Positions 44,990-55,921 are shown, numbered from the stretch's first letter. The stretch is 56,320 nt of DNA from JBGVSA01 sp041807905 (GCF_041807905.1 NZ_JBGVSA010000025.1:1-56320), one strand, 5' to 3'. Made by a program: numbers and translations. Notes: generated by a model from the letters alone, not told the origin.

Positions 44990-45868
44990 ATGAGCATGCG
45001 TACCATGGAATACACGAGCCCCCACATCGATCCTGTCCTGCGCCTGGAAATCCAGCGCGAAGTGGCTTGTGCCCTGGCTGAAGATGTCGGCACCGGCGAT
45101 CTGACCGCCATGCTCATCCCCGGCGAGGCCAATGCCAGCGGTCGGGTCATCACGCGCCAGCACGCCGTGCTGTGCGGCGCCGCCTGGTTCGATGCTGCCT
45201 TTCATATGCTCGATCCGACCAGCACCGTGGTGTGGCACGCCCGTGACGGCGAGCGCGTGCAGGCCGGCCAGTCCTTGTGCAGCATCGTTGCCAATGCGCG
45301 CAGCCTGCTCACGGCCGAGCGTACAGCGCTCAACTTCCTGCAATTGCTCTCAGGTACCGCCACCACCGTGCGCCATTTCGTGGACGCCGTCGAAGGCACC
45401 CGCGCACGCATCGTCGATACGCGCAAGACGCTGCCGGGACTGCGCCTTGCCCAAAAGTACGCAGTCAAGGCCGGGGGCGGTTCGAATCACCGCATTGGGC
45501 TTTATGACGGTATCCTGATCAAGGAGAACCACATCATCGCCGCCGGTGGCATCCGTCCGGCGCTGGAAAAGGCCAAGTCGATCGCACCGCCTACGGCGTT
45601 CGTCGAGATCGAAGTGGAAAACCTCGACCAGTTGCGCGAAGCGCTCGATTGCGGCGCGACGATGGTGCTGCTGGACAACATGTCGGTGCCGCAGATGGCA
45701 GAAGCCGTCCGCATCGCCGCCGGGCGCGCCCAGCTCGAAGCGTCTGGCGGCATCAGCATTGAGCGCGTGCGCGAGATCGCTCTGGCCGGCGTTGATCGTA
45801 TTTCGGTCGGCTCGCTGACCAAGGATGTTCAGTCCGTCGATTTTTCGCTGCGTCACGTAGAGGAGTAA
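44990..45868 (+). CDS. nadC: Nicotinate-nucleotide pyrophosphorylase (quinolinate phosphoribosyltransferase)
   Basis: Converts quinolinate and PRPP to nicotinate mononucleotide in NAD synthesis. From 44990 it has 292 residues. Motifs: EDVGTGDLT near the N-terminus, TAERTALNFLQLLSGTAT, DTRKTLPGLRLAQKYAV, GGGSNHRIGLYDGILIKENH, and the late EASGGIS. ATGs at 44990, 44996 and 45005 are in frame; none has a clear ribosome site, so the first few residues are uncertain. No nadA or nadB is adjacent. Confidence 0.95.
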   Translation: MSMRTMEYTSPHIDPVLRLEIQREVACALAEDVGTGDLTAMLIPGEANASGRVITRQHAVLCGAAWFDAAFHMLDPTSTVVWHARDGERVQAGQSLCSIVANARSLLTAERTALNFLQLLSGTATTVRHFVDAVEGTRARIVDTRKTLPGLRLAQKYAVKAGGGSNHRIGLYDGILIKENHIIAAGGIRPALEKAKSIAPPTAFVEIEVENLDQLREALDCGATMVLLDNMSVPQMAEAVRIAAGRAQLEASGGISIERVREIALAGVDRISVGSLTKDVQSVDFSLRHVEE

Positions 45869-46045
45869 GCCGGTCAATTCAGACCGGTGTCTGTAGTTAG
45901 ACTACATTTCTGGCGTGGCACGCCCAGTCTTTCCATTCCCTCCGGGTGGCGTCGCTGCGCAGTATCGGTCCGTGCCGATCCGCCTGCAGGATCGGTCCGG
46001 TACATCCTCGAACAGTGCAGGGCAGAGTCTGCTCGGAGTGGCGGC

Positions 46046-46192
46046 ATGCTTTTTACGCTGTATTACGTGGTGGCCCTGGTCGTGCTTGGTCTTCACTTCT
46101 CGGGCCATCTGGCGCGCTTTCACGCGGAATGGCTGGTGTATGTGCTGGCCGTGACCGTGATTCCGTTCGTTCTCTTTTTCCGTGATCTTTGA
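46046..46192 (+). CDS. Small membrane protein, 48 aa
   Basis: From ATG 46046 the frame encodes 48 residues with two hydrophobic segments (LFTLYYVVALVVLGL and WLVYVLAVTVIPFVLFF) separated by a short polar turn, so a helical hairpin in the membrane is likely. GGAG at 46034-46037 sits at good distance. I do not recognise the family. The frame continues upstream to 45887, but that part looks non-coding. It lies between nadC and the MFS gene. Confidence 0.55.
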   Translation: MLFTLYYVVALVVLGLHFSGHLARFHAEWLVYVLAVTVIPFVLFFRDL

Positions 46193-46262
46193 CGTTCGCG
46201 TGGCCGGGCAATATCGGCTCCGCGTCGTCGCATCATTCCAAAGTAATTGCATTTGAAACAAG

Positions 46263-46287
46263 TTTTCACCGGTGGAGGCGGTGAAAA
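46263..46287. promoter_or_regulatory. Inverted repeat upstream of the MFS gene, possible operator
   Basis: A perfect 9-bp inverted repeat, TTTTCACCG (46263-46271) and CGGTGAAAA (46279-46287), has a 7-base centre, 82 bases before the MFS start. It could be the operator of a dimeric regulator or an mRNA hairpin. AT-rich sequence with possible promoter parts lies around it (46240-46340). Confidence 0.5.
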
Positions 46288-46369
46288 GCTTTATTTATCG
46301 ATGTAGTAGGATTACTTTTCAGATGTCCGAAGAATTCTGGTGTCGGAAAATTCCTGTGAGGTACATCGC

Positions 46370-47656
46370 ATGAAAAAGATCAAAGGGCTCCGGTGGTACA
46401 TGATTGCAATGGTCACGCTCGGGACCGTGCTTGGCTACCTGACCCGTAACTCCATCGCCGTGGCAGTCCCCGAGCTGGAGCGCACGCTCCATATGACCAC
46501 GGAGCAGTACAGCTACATCGTTGCCGCCTACTCGGCGGCCTACACCGTCATGCAGCCTATTGCAGGCTATGTGCTTGATCTGCTGGGCACCAAGCTTGGT
46601 TACGCCGTGTTCGCCGTCCTGTGGTCGGTGTTCTGTATCTCCACGGCTTTCGCCGGCAGTTGGCAGGGGCTGGCGATTTCCCGCGCTGCGGTGGGCGCCG
46701 CCGAAGCGGCCATGATTCCGGGCGGCCTGAAAGCGTCTTCCGAATGGTTTCCGGCCAAAGAGCGCTCGGCGGCCGTCGGCTGGTTCAACGTCGGCTCATC
46801 GATTGGCGCCATGGTCGCGCCGCCGCTGGTGGTGTGGGCGATTCTCGTCCATAGCTGGCAGATGGCGTTCATCATCTGCGGCGCGCTGAGTGCCGTGTGG
46901 GCGGCGCTGTGGATCGTCTTTTACCGTAGCCCCAAGCAACACAAGATGCTGACTGACGAGGAGCGCACCTACATCCTCGACGGGCAGGAAGAACGCCTGA
47001 AGGACGACAAGGCGCAGAAAGCCTCCGTCTGGCAGATCGTGCGCAACCGTCAGTTCTGGGGCATCGCGCTGCCGCGGTTCCTGGCCGAACCGGCGTGGGG
47101 CACGTTCAACGCCTGGATTCCGCTGTTCATGCACCAGGTCTATGGCTTCGATCTCAAGCAGATCGCGCTCTTCGCCTGGATGCCGATGCTCTTCGCCGAT
47201 CTCGGTTGCGTGATCGGGGGTTACATGCCGCCGTTCTTCCAGAAGCACTTCGGCGTGACGCTGATCGTTTCGCGCAAGATGGTGGTGACGCTGGGCGCCT
47301 TCCTCATGCTCGGGCCGGGCATCATCGGCCTCTTCACGAGCCCCTACATCGCCATCGCCATGCTATGCATCGGCGGCTTTGCCCACCAGGCGCTGTCCGG
47401 ATCGCTCATCACGCTGTCCGCGGACGTGTTCGGCAAGAACGAAGTCGCCACCGCCAATGGCCTCACCGGCATGGCGGCGTGGACCGCCAGCACGCTGTTT
47501 GCGCTGGTCGTCGGCGCGCTGGCCGACAAGATCGGTTTCTCGCCGCTGTTCGCCATGCTGGCCTGCTTCGACATTCTGGCCGCCGTCGCCGTATGGTCGA
47601 TCCTGCGGGACGCGCCCGCCAATCTGGAGCCGCGCGCTGTCGCGCAACCGGCATAA
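46370..47656 (+). CDS. MFS transporter, anion:cation symporter (ACS)-like family
   Basis: A 428-residue, 12-helix transporter. The start MKKIKGLRWYMIAMVTLGTVLGYLTR and the motif AGYVLDLLGTKLGYAVFAVLWS resemble ExuT/GudP-like members of the ACS family. These usually import organic acids such as hexuronates. Lying next to the xdh genes, it could instead bring in a purine or its breakdown product; the sequence does not decide. TGAGGT at 46357-46362 supports the ATG at 46370 over an in-frame GTG at 46340. A terminator separates it from xdhA. Confidence 0.85.
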   Translation: MKKIKGLRWYMIAMVTLGTVLGYLTRNSIAVAVPELERTLHMTTEQYSYIVAAYSAAYTVMQPIAGYVLDLLGTKLGYAVFAVLWSVFCISTAFAGSWQGLAISRAAVGAAEAAMIPGGLKASSEWFPAKERSAAVGWFNVGSSIGAMVAPPLVVWAILVHSWQMAFIICGALSAVWAALWIVFYRSPKQHKMLTDEERTYILDGQEERLKDDKAQKASVWQIVRNRQFWGIALPRFLAEPAWGTFNAWIPLFMHQVYGFDLKQIALFAWMPMLFADLGCVIGGYMPPFFQKHFGVTLIVSRKMVVTLGAFLMLGPGIIGLFTSPYIAIAMLCIGGFAHQALSGSLITLSADVFGKNEVATANGLTGMAAWTASTLFALVVGALADKIGFSPLFAMLACFDILAAVAVWSILRDAPANLEPRAVAQPA

Positions 47657-47682
47657 GCGCCGCTCGGCGCAGCACTCACAAG

Positions 47683-47710
47683 AGGCCCGGCTCGTCCGGG
47701 CCTTTTTATT
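47683..47710 (+). terminator. Terminator after the MFS gene
   Basis: AGGCCCGG (47683-47690) pairs with CCGGGCCT (47696-47703) around a 5-nt loop, then TTTTATT. Confidence 0.9.
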
Positions 47711-47842
47711 CCGGGCTCATCGCGATCCGGCCCGACATCGGTTTTGGCGAATGACCGATATCGTCTTTCCGGCGGACAGCCGCACTGGCGCTGGGGCAAT
47801 AATGCGTTCATGATCCAAATCAAATGGACGCAGGGTCGAATC

Positions 47843-49330
<1,488 letters not shown>

Positions 49331-49367
49331 CCCCCACCGACGACAGGATCAGGACGGAGCCAGACGC

Positions 49368-51731
49368 GTGAATCATCCTCAACCCATCGTCTTCCAGGCC
49401 GCAGCCCAACCCGAGACGCTCGCCGTTGTCGGCCACGCCCGCCCGCACGAAAGTGCAGCGCTGCATGTGACCGGCTCGGCCGTGTACACCGATGACATGC
49501 CGGAGCTGGCCGGTACGCTGCATGCGGCGCTTGTGTTGGCCGAAGTGGCGCACGGCTCGGTGCGCAGGATCGATGTCGACGCCTTGCGCGCCCAGCCGGG
49601 CGTGGTCGATGTGATGACCGGTGCCGACGTACCGGGCCACAACGAATGCAGTCCGGTGCATGCGCATGACGAACCGATCTTTGCTGACAAAGTGCAGTTC
49701 TACGGCCAGCCGCTGTCAGCCGTGGTTGCCACGTCTCACGACCTCGCCCGCCGCGCGGCGCGTCGCGCCAAAGTGGAATACGACAAGCAGCCCGCACTGC
49801 TGAGCGTGTATGACGCGCTCGCGGCCGATTCGCACCTGCTGCCTACGGTCGAAGTCGCGCGCGGTAACGCGCAGGCCGCGATTGCCGCCGCTCCGCATCG
49901 GCTGGCTGGCGAGGTCTACCTCGGTGGGCAGGAGCATTTCTACCTGGAAGGGCAAGTGTCCTACGCCGTGCCTGGCGAGGGCGACAGCATGCACGTGTAC
50001 TGCTCGACCCAGCATCCGACCGAGATGCAGCATCTCGTTGCCGACGCGCTCGGCTGGCAGGCGCACCAGGTGCAGATCACCTGCCGCCGCATGGGGGGCG
50101 GTTTCGGCGGCAAGGAATCGCAGTCGCAACACACCGCGTGCGTGGCGGCCCTGCTGGCGTGGAAGACCGGCAAGCCCGTCAGGATGCGGCTTGATCGCGA
50201 CGATGACATGAGCATCACGGGGAAGCGGCACGACTTCGACATCCGTTACGAAGTGGGCTTCGCCGACGACGGATTGATCCTCGGCATCAAGTTCGAGCTA
50301 GCCTCGCGCTGCGGGTATTCGGCCGACCTGTCGGGGCCGGTGAATGACCGCGCCATCTTCCACTGCGACAACGCCTACTACCTGGATGCGGTTGCCATCC
50401 GCAGTCTGCGAATGAAGACGCACACGGTGTCCAATACCGCTTTCCGTGGATTCGGTGGGCCGCAGGGCACGTTCGCCATCGAATCGGTCATCGAGGATAT
50501 CGCGCGCCGTCTCGGTGCCGACCCGCTCGCCGTGCGGCGCCGCAACCTGTACGGAGATTCGGCGGGCGACGTGCGCACCACGACGCCATACGGCATGAAG
50601 GTGGAGGACAACGTTCTCGCGCCGCTCATAGATCAACTCGCGGCGGATTCCGATTACGCTGCGCGCCGCGATCGCATCGCCGCATTCAACGCGGCGAACC
50701 CCATCGTCAAGCGCGGCATTTCGCTCACGCCCGTCAAGTTCGGTATCTCCTTCACGGCCACCTTGTTCAACCAGGCCGGTGCGCTGGTGCATGTCTACAA
50801 CGACGGTACGGTGCTTGTCAGCCAGGGTGGCACGGAGATGGGACAAGGGCTGTACACCAAGGTCAGGCAGATCGTGGCCGAAGTGTTCGGACTGCCGTTC
50901 GACGCCGTGCGCATGTCCGCCACCGACACGACGCGCGTACCCAATACATCCGCCACCGCGGCGTCCAGCGGCACGGATCTCAATGGCATGGCCGCGCGCG
51001 CGGCGGCACTTGAAATCCGTGAGCGGCTGGCACAGTTCGCAGCCGGTTTGCATGGTGTCGATGCGGCGAGCGTGACATTCGCTGACGGCCGCGTGCACGT
51101 GGCCGGCACCGACCAGCCCTTCGCGGCGTTGGTGATGGAGGCCTATCGCTCGCGCATCAAGTTGTGGGAGGCGGGCTTCTACAAGACGCCCAAGATCCAC
51201 TACGACCCTACCACCATGCAGGGGCGGCCATTCTTCTACTTTGCCTACGGCGCGGCGGTGTCGGAAGTTGCCATCGACACGCTCACCGGGCAGACCCGCG
51301 TGCTGCGTGTGGATGTACTGCACGACGTCGGCCGTTCGATCAATCCGGCGCTCGACATCGGCCAGATCGAAGGCGGCTTCGTGCAAGGCATGGGCTGGCT
51401 CACCACCGAGGAACTCTGGTGGCGCGACGATGGCAAGCTGATGACGCACGCACCGTCGACATACAAGATCCCGGCCGCTTCGGATTGTCCGGAGGTGTTC
51501 AACGTCAAGCTCTTCGACAACGCCAACATCGAAGACAGCATCCACAAATCGAAAGCCGTGGGCGAGCCGCCGCTGATGCTGCCGTTCTCGGTGTTCTTCG
51601 CAATCCGTGCAGCGGCCGCCGCGGCGATTCCCGCCGATGCGCCGTTGCGGCTCGACGCGCCGGCCACGCCCGAAGCCATTCTGCGCGCCATCGCCGCCGG
51701 CCGCGGCACTCCCATGGAGGATGCGACATGA
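49368..51731 (+). CDS. xdhB: Xanthine dehydrogenase, molybdopterin-binding large subunit
   Basis: A 787-residue catalytic subunit that holds the molybdenum cofactor. It starts at GTG 49368 with GGAG upstream. Motifs: RRMGGGFGGKESQ, RGFGGPQGTFA, the cofactor segment GGTEMGQGLYTK, and the active-site glutamate Glu733 in VGEPPLMLPFS. Its last four bases overlap the xdhC start (ATGA), a coupled arrangement. Confidence 0.97.
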   Translation: MNHPQPIVFQAAAQPETLAVVGHARPHESAALHVTGSAVYTDDMPELAGTLHAALVLAEVAHGSVRRIDVDALRAQPGVVDVMTGADVPGHNECSPVHAHDEPIFADKVQFYGQPLSAVVATSHDLARRAARRAKVEYDKQPALLSVYDALAADSHLLPTVEVARGNAQAAIAAAPHRLAGEVYLGGQEHFYLEGQVSYAVPGEGDSMHVYCSTQHPTEMQHLVADALGWQAHQVQITCRRMGGGFGGKESQSQHTACVAALLAWKTGKPVRMRLDRDDDMSITGKRHDFDIRYEVGFADDGLILGIKFELASRCGYSADLSGPVNDRAIFHCDNAYYLDAVAIRSLRMKTHTVSNTAFRGFGGPQGTFAIESVIEDIARRLGADPLAVRRRNLYGDSAGDVRTTTPYGMKVEDNVLAPLIDQLAADSDYAARRDRIAAFNAANPIVKRGISLTPVKFGISFTATLFNQAGALVHVYNDGTVLVSQGGTEMGQGLYTKVRQIVAEVFGLPFDAVRMSATDTTRVPNTSATAASSGTDLNGMAARAAALEIRERLAQFAAGLHGVDAASVTFADGRVHVAGTDQPFAALVMEAYRSRIKLWEAGFYKTPKIHYDPTTMQGRPFFYFAYGAAVSEVAIDTLTGQTRVLRVDVLHDVGRSINPALDIGQIEGGFVQGMGWLTTEELWWRDDGKLMTHAPSTYKIPAASDCPEVFNVKLFDNANIEDSIHKSKAVGEPPLMLPFSVFFAIRAAAAAAIPADAPLRLDAPATPEAILRAIAAGRGTPMEDAT

Positions 51732-52738
51732 TCCCGACCTGGCTGCGGACCTTGCCCGGCTGGCTTCGTCGAGAACCTGCGGTGGTGCTGATGTCGATCA
51801 TCCGCGCCGACGGCTCCACACCGCGCGAGGCTGGCGCGTCGATGCTGGTCAGCGCGCGACGCGCCATCGATACCATCGGCGGCGGGCATCTCGAATGGCA
51901 GGCCATGCAGTACGCCCGCGACATGCTCGAAGAAGGGCAGACGATGATGTTGCGGCGTTTCGCGCTGGGGGCAAGCCTCGGGCAATGCTGCGGCGGCGTG
52001 GTATGGGTGCTGTTCGAGCGCATCGAGGCGGCGACGGCCGCCGACTGGCAGGGCCGGCTCGATGCCCTGGATGCAGGCGCAAGATTGTCGCGCACGGCCT
52101 GCGCGGACATGGCGACGTCCGACTGGCGAGTCATTGCGCAACGGGCGCAGAACGATCTGGCGCGCGCCGTATTCGAAGGCGAGCACTGGGCCTTCGTGCA
52201 GGAGATCGCCGACGAACCGTTCAACGTGCACCTGTTTGGTGCGGGGCACGTCGGCGAAGCGATCGTCCGGGCGCTGGCGCCCATCGAAGCGAACGTGACC
52301 TGGATCGATTCGCGCGACGACATGTTTCCCTCGCATCCGCCGGGCCGGGTGACCGTGGTGGCAACCGACACGCCCGAATGCGAAATCGATGACGCTCCCG
52401 CCGGATGCTATTTTTTGGTGCTCACGCACAGCCATGCACTCGACCTTGCACTATCCGAGCGCATCCTGCGCCGGCACGACTTTGCCTATTTCGGACTGAT
52501 CGGTTCGCGCTCCAAGCGGATGTCATTCGAGCGGAAACTCACCGAGCGCGGCATCGCGCACGAGCGGATGGCCGACATGACGTGCCCGATCGGCATTCCG
52601 GGTATCCGCGGCAAGGCCCCGGCAGTGATTGCCGCCGGCGTCGTGGCCCAACTCTTGCAAGTGCGCGAGGCGCGCGAAGCGGTGCAGGGCGTGGCCGGCA
52701 TCACCTACGGCGCACGATTCGTCGAACACCGCGATTGA
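51728..52738 (+). CDS. xdhC: Xanthine dehydrogenase accessory protein XdhC
   Basis: A 336-residue chaperone that binds the molybdenum cofactor, promotes its sulfuration and delivers it to XdhB. The N-terminal part has GSTPREAGASMLV and the GQCCGG motif. The C-terminal Rossmann-like part has LFGAGHVGEAIVRAL and YFGLIGSRSKR. The ATG at 51728 overlaps the xdhB stop. The frame is open far upstream inside xdhB, but that is shadow. The ABC ATPase follows after 41 bp. Confidence 0.96.
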   Translation: MIPTWLRTLPGWLRREPAVVLMSIIRADGSTPREAGASMLVSARRAIDTIGGGHLEWQAMQYARDMLEEGQTMMLRRFALGASLGQCCGGVVWVLFERIEAATAADWQGRLDALDAGARLSRTACADMATSDWRVIAQRAQNDLARAVFEGEHWAFVQEIADEPFNVHLFGAGHVGEAIVRALAPIEANVTWIDSRDDMFPSHPPGRVTVVATDTPECEIDDAPAGCYFLVLTHSHALDLALSERILRRHDFAYFGLIGSRSKRMSFERKLTERGIAHERMADMTCPIGIPGIRGKAPAVIAAGVVAQLLQVREAREAVQGVAGITYGARFVEHRD

Positions 52739-52779
52739 GCCGCGCACCCTGACATGAAGTATCCGCACGAGGGCTATGC

Positions 52780-54315
52780 ATGAGCGTTCCCCGACTGGAA
52801 CTGCTGCACATCACCAAGCGCTACCCGAGCGTCGTTGCCAACGACGACGTTGGCCTCAAGGTGATGCCCGGCGAGATCCATGCCGTGCTCGGCGAAAACG
52901 GCGCTGGCAAGAGCACGCTGATGAAGGTCATCTACGGCGCCACGCAGGCCGACGCCGGCGAGATCACGTGGAACGGCCGGCAGGTCTCGATCGCCAATCC
53001 CGCCGAGGCGCGCCGCCTGGGTATCGGCATGGTGTTCCAGCACTTCTCCCTGTTCGAAACGCTGACCGTGGTGGAGAACATCGCGCTGGCGCTCGAGGGC
53101 AAATTCGATCTGGCTGCACTGGCCCTGCGGGTGAAGGATGTCTCCGAGCGCTACGGGTTGCCGTTGGACCCGAACCGCCTGGTGCACAGCCTGTCGGTGG
53201 GCGAGCGGCAACGTGTAGAGATCGTGCGCTGCCTGCTGCAGGACCCGCAATTGTTGATTCTCGACGAGCCGACCTCGGTGCTGACGCCACAGGCCGTGCA
53301 GAAGCTCTTCGATACGCTGCGGCGCCTTTCTTCCGAAGGCGTGTCGATCCTCTATATCAGCCACAAGCTGCACGAGATCCAGGAGTTGTGCCACAAGGCC
53401 ACGGTCATGCGTGGCGGCAAGGTCACGGGCGAAGCCGTGCCGTCCGAAGAAAGTACCGCCAGCCTGGCCCGCATGATGATCGGCCGGGACCTGCCGGTAT
53501 GCGAGGCCCCCGCGTATCACGGCGAGGTGCGGCCCATGCTGGAAGTGCGCAACCTTTCACTCGAATCCGACGATCCGTTCGGTACTTCGCTCATCGACGT
53601 GTCGGTCACGGTCAACAGCGGCGAGATCGTTGGCATCGCGGGCATCTCGGGCAACGGGCAGGCGGAATTGCTTTCCGCGCTGTCCGGTGAGCGGCCGGTG
53701 CGCGCGGACGCCATTCGCATCGATGGGCGCGACGTCGGTCTGCTCAATCCGGGCCGCCGGCGCGACCATGGTTTCTCGTTCGTGCCGGAAGAGCGTCTCG
53801 GGCGCGGTGCCGTGCCGCCAATGTCGATGAGCGACAACGGCATTCTCACTGCGCATCGTCATGGGTTGAAGCGCTTCGGGTTCGTGCGCTTTGCGGCCGC
53901 GCGCGATTTCGCACGGCGTTGCATCGAACGCTTCGACGTGCGCGGTGGCGGTGTCGGTGCCGCGGCGCGCAGCCTGTCGGGTGGCAATCTGCAGAAATTC
54001 ATCGTGGGGCGCGAAATCGCGCAAAGCCCGCGCGTCATGGTGGTCGCACAGCCAACGTGGGGTGTGGACGTCGGTGCGTCGGCATTCCTGCGGCAGACCT
54101 TGCTCGATCTGTCGCGGCAGGGCGTGGCGATCTTGGTCATCTCCGAAGAGCTCGCCGAGCTGTTCGAGATATCCGATCGCATTGCCGTCCTTGCCGGTGG
54201 TCGCCTGTCCGCCGCTGTCCCCACCAGCCAGACCAACGCTGAACGCATCGGCATGCAGATGTCGGGGCTCGCCGTCGAGCCTCATCAACCGGAAAAGATC
54301 CATGTCGCTGCTTGA
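52780..54315 (+). CDS. ABC transporter ATP-binding protein, nucleoside/simple-sugar type (YufO-like)
   Basis: A 511-residue double-ATPase of the BmpA/YufOPQ (RbsA-like) class. The first domain is complete: Walker A GENGAGKST, Q-loop, LSVGERQRVEIV signature, and Walker B LLILDEPTS. The second has a degenerate Walker A (GISGNGQAEL) but keeps LSGGNLQKF, the usual asymmetry in this class. Such transporters import nucleosides or purine bases, which fits the neighbouring xdh genes. GAGGG lies just before the ATG. It overlaps the permease gene by 14 bases. Confidence 0.92.
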   Translation: MSVPRLELLHITKRYPSVVANDDVGLKVMPGEIHAVLGENGAGKSTLMKVIYGATQADAGEITWNGRQVSIANPAEARRLGIGMVFQHFSLFETLTVVENIALALEGKFDLAALALRVKDVSERYGLPLDPNRLVHSLSVGERQRVEIVRCLLQDPQLLILDEPTSVLTPQAVQKLFDTLRRLSSEGVSILYISHKLHEIQELCHKATVMRGGKVTGEAVPSEESTASLARMMIGRDLPVCEAPAYHGEVRPMLEVRNLSLESDDPFGTSLIDVSVTVNSGEIVGIAGISGNGQAELLSALSGERPVRADAIRIDGRDVGLLNPGRRRDHGFSFVPEERLGRGAVPPMSMSDNGILTAHRHGLKRFGFVRFAAARDFARRCIERFDVRGGGVGAAARSLSGGNLQKFIVGREIAQSPRVMVVAQPTWGVDVGASAFLRQTLLDLSRQGVAILVISEELAELFEISDRIAVLAGGRLSAAVPTSQTNAERIGMQMSGLAVEPHQPEKIHVAA

Positions 54316-55372
54316 ACCGCGCGTGTCACCGTCGACGCCGATGCGGCTGGCGTCACCCCTGATCGCCATCGCGCTGACGCTGATTACCGGCTCGATCCTG
54401 TTCTCGGCACTGGGCAAGAATCCATGGCAGGCCTTCCATGTGTTCTTCATCGAACCGATGCTGACCAACTACGGATGGAGCGAACTGCTGGTCAAGGCGA
54501 GCCCGCTGATCCTCATCGCGCAAGGACTGGCGATCGGTTTTCGCGCGCGCATCTACAACATCGGCGCCGAAGGCCAGCTCATCATGGGTGCGATCTTTGG
54601 CGGCGGCGTGGCGATCGCCTTCGACGGGCTCGACTCATGGTGGATTCTGCCGCTGATGGTCGTCGCCGGCGCGCTCGGCGGCGCACTGTGGGGTGCCCTG
54701 GCCGCGTGGCTCAAGACCGCCTTCCGCGCGGAAGAAACGCTCACCACGCTGATGCTCACCTACATCGCGTCCTTCGCGCTCTCGTACCTGGTTAATGGCC
54801 CGTGGCGCGATCCTGGCGGCATGAATTTCCCGCAGTCGATCATGTTCAGTGACGCCTCGCTCTTCGCGCCACTGATGGAAGGCATGCGCGTGAACACGTC
54901 GGTGTTCATCACGCTGTTTGCGGTCTTCGCGTTCTGGTTGTTCGTATCGAAGAGCTTTCTGGCCTACCAGCTCGCCGTTGGCGGACAAGCGCCAGCGGCA
55001 GCGCGTTACGCGGGGTTTTCGAGCAACCGTACGGTGTGGTTCAGCCTGACCCTCTCGGGGCTGGTGGCAGGTATCGCCGGCGTCGGTGAAGTCGCCGGAC
55101 CGGTCGGCCAGCTCAATCTGAACATCTCGCCCGGCTATGGTTTCGCGGCGATCATCGTGGCCTACCTGGGGCGCTTGCATGCCTTTGGCATTGTGTTGTC
55201 GGGACTGTTGATGGCGCTGATCTACATCGGCGGCGAGTCGGCGCAGGTGTCGCTGCAATTGCCATCAGCGATCACGGGCTTGTTCCAGGGGATGCTGTTG
55301 TTCTTTTTGTTGGGGACGGATGTGTTTGTGGATTATCGGTTGAAGAGGAAGGGGAGGTTGGTGGCGGTTTAG
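54302..55372 (+). CDS. ABC transporter permease, nucleoside type (YufP-like)
   Basis: A 356-residue permease of the BPD-transp-2 family with about ten predicted membrane helices. The family motifs IYNIGAEGQLIMGAIFG and AEETLTTLMLTYIA are clear. The ATG at 54302 lies inside the end of the ATPase gene, so translation is coupled. The paired second permease would normally follow at once, but here it is displaced by about 550 bp. The last 30 codons are T-rich at third positions compared with the rest of the gene. Confidence 0.93.
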   Translation: MSLLEPRVSPSTPMRLASPLIAIALTLITGSILFSALGKNPWQAFHVFFIEPMLTNYGWSELLVKASPLILIAQGLAIGFRARIYNIGAEGQLIMGAIFGGGVAIAFDGLDSWWILPLMVVAGALGGALWGALAAWLKTAFRAEETLTTLMLTYIASFALSYLVNGPWRDPGGMNFPQSIMFSDASLFAPLMEGMRVNTSVFITLFAVFAFWLFVSKSFLAYQLAVGGQAPAAARYAGFSSNRTVWFSLTLSGLVAGIAGVGEVAGPVGQLNLNISPGYGFAAIIVAYLGRLHAFGIVLSGLLMALIYIGGESAQVSLQLPSAITGLFQGMLLFFLLGTDVFVDYRLKRKGRLVAV

Positions 55373-55404
55373 GGGTTTGCCTTTTTTGGGAGTGTTCGGG
55401 CTTG

Positions 55405-55870
55405 GTCTCGACTGCTTGATTGCGTTGGCCGGGAGTTCGTCCCGGCGGCCGAGTCACTTTCTTGTTTTCGACAAGAAAGTAACCGTCGATTCGACCCCAG
55501 CATCGGCGCCAGCCTGCGGCAGGTCCCCCGCGCTACTCGTCAAGTCAGGCGCCTGCGGAACTCGTCGCTGCGCTCCTCAAACAGTCCTCGCCGACCCGCT
55601 ACGCGGGCGACCTGACTTGACTGCGTTGCTCGGCGGCTCAAATGGGGCCACCCATGGCTCGCACCTGTATATGCGTAGAGCTAAAGCTCCTTCATGGGGA
55701 GTGCCAATGCATGCGAGCAGGGCGGAAAAGCGAAGCGTCATCCGCCGTTTTGGGACTTGTGCGTTGTCCGACCAGCCGACGTGATCGGCAAGAGCGTCAG
55801 AGCAAGTGCGAACAGCTAGAAACAGCGAAGAATCAAGCAGCACAGGGCTTCACCTTTGGTCCCAACCGTC
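55405..55870. repeat. Hairpin-rich non-coding element between the two permease genes
   Basis: The 549-base gap (55373-55921) holds no gene I can support. It contains a 10-bp hairpin, ACTTTCTTGT (55456-55465) with ACAAGAAAGT (55471-55480); an 11-bp inverted repeat, GTCAAGTCAGG (55539-55549) with CCTGACTTGAC (55611-55621); a CCCGC/GCGGG stem inside that pair (55595-55607); and repeated GCCTGCGG words. The 88-codon minus frame at 55577-55843 runs through these structures and looks like a by-product. I recall similar sequence recurring in beta- and gammaproteobacterial genomes, but cannot check. No clear target-site duplication is visible. Confidence 0.55.
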
Positions 55871-55921
55871 ATGGTGAGTGATGTCGGGACCTCAGCGCTA
55901 ATTAGCATTTGAGGACAACAA

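Noticed and set aside
45870..45887. Terminator after nadC
   Set aside because: CCGGTC/GACCGG forms a 6-bp stem but no T-run follows.
55577..55843. 88-codon minus-strand protein in the element between the permeases
   Set aside because: It runs across inverted repeats, has no ribosome site and looks like a repeat-derived frame.
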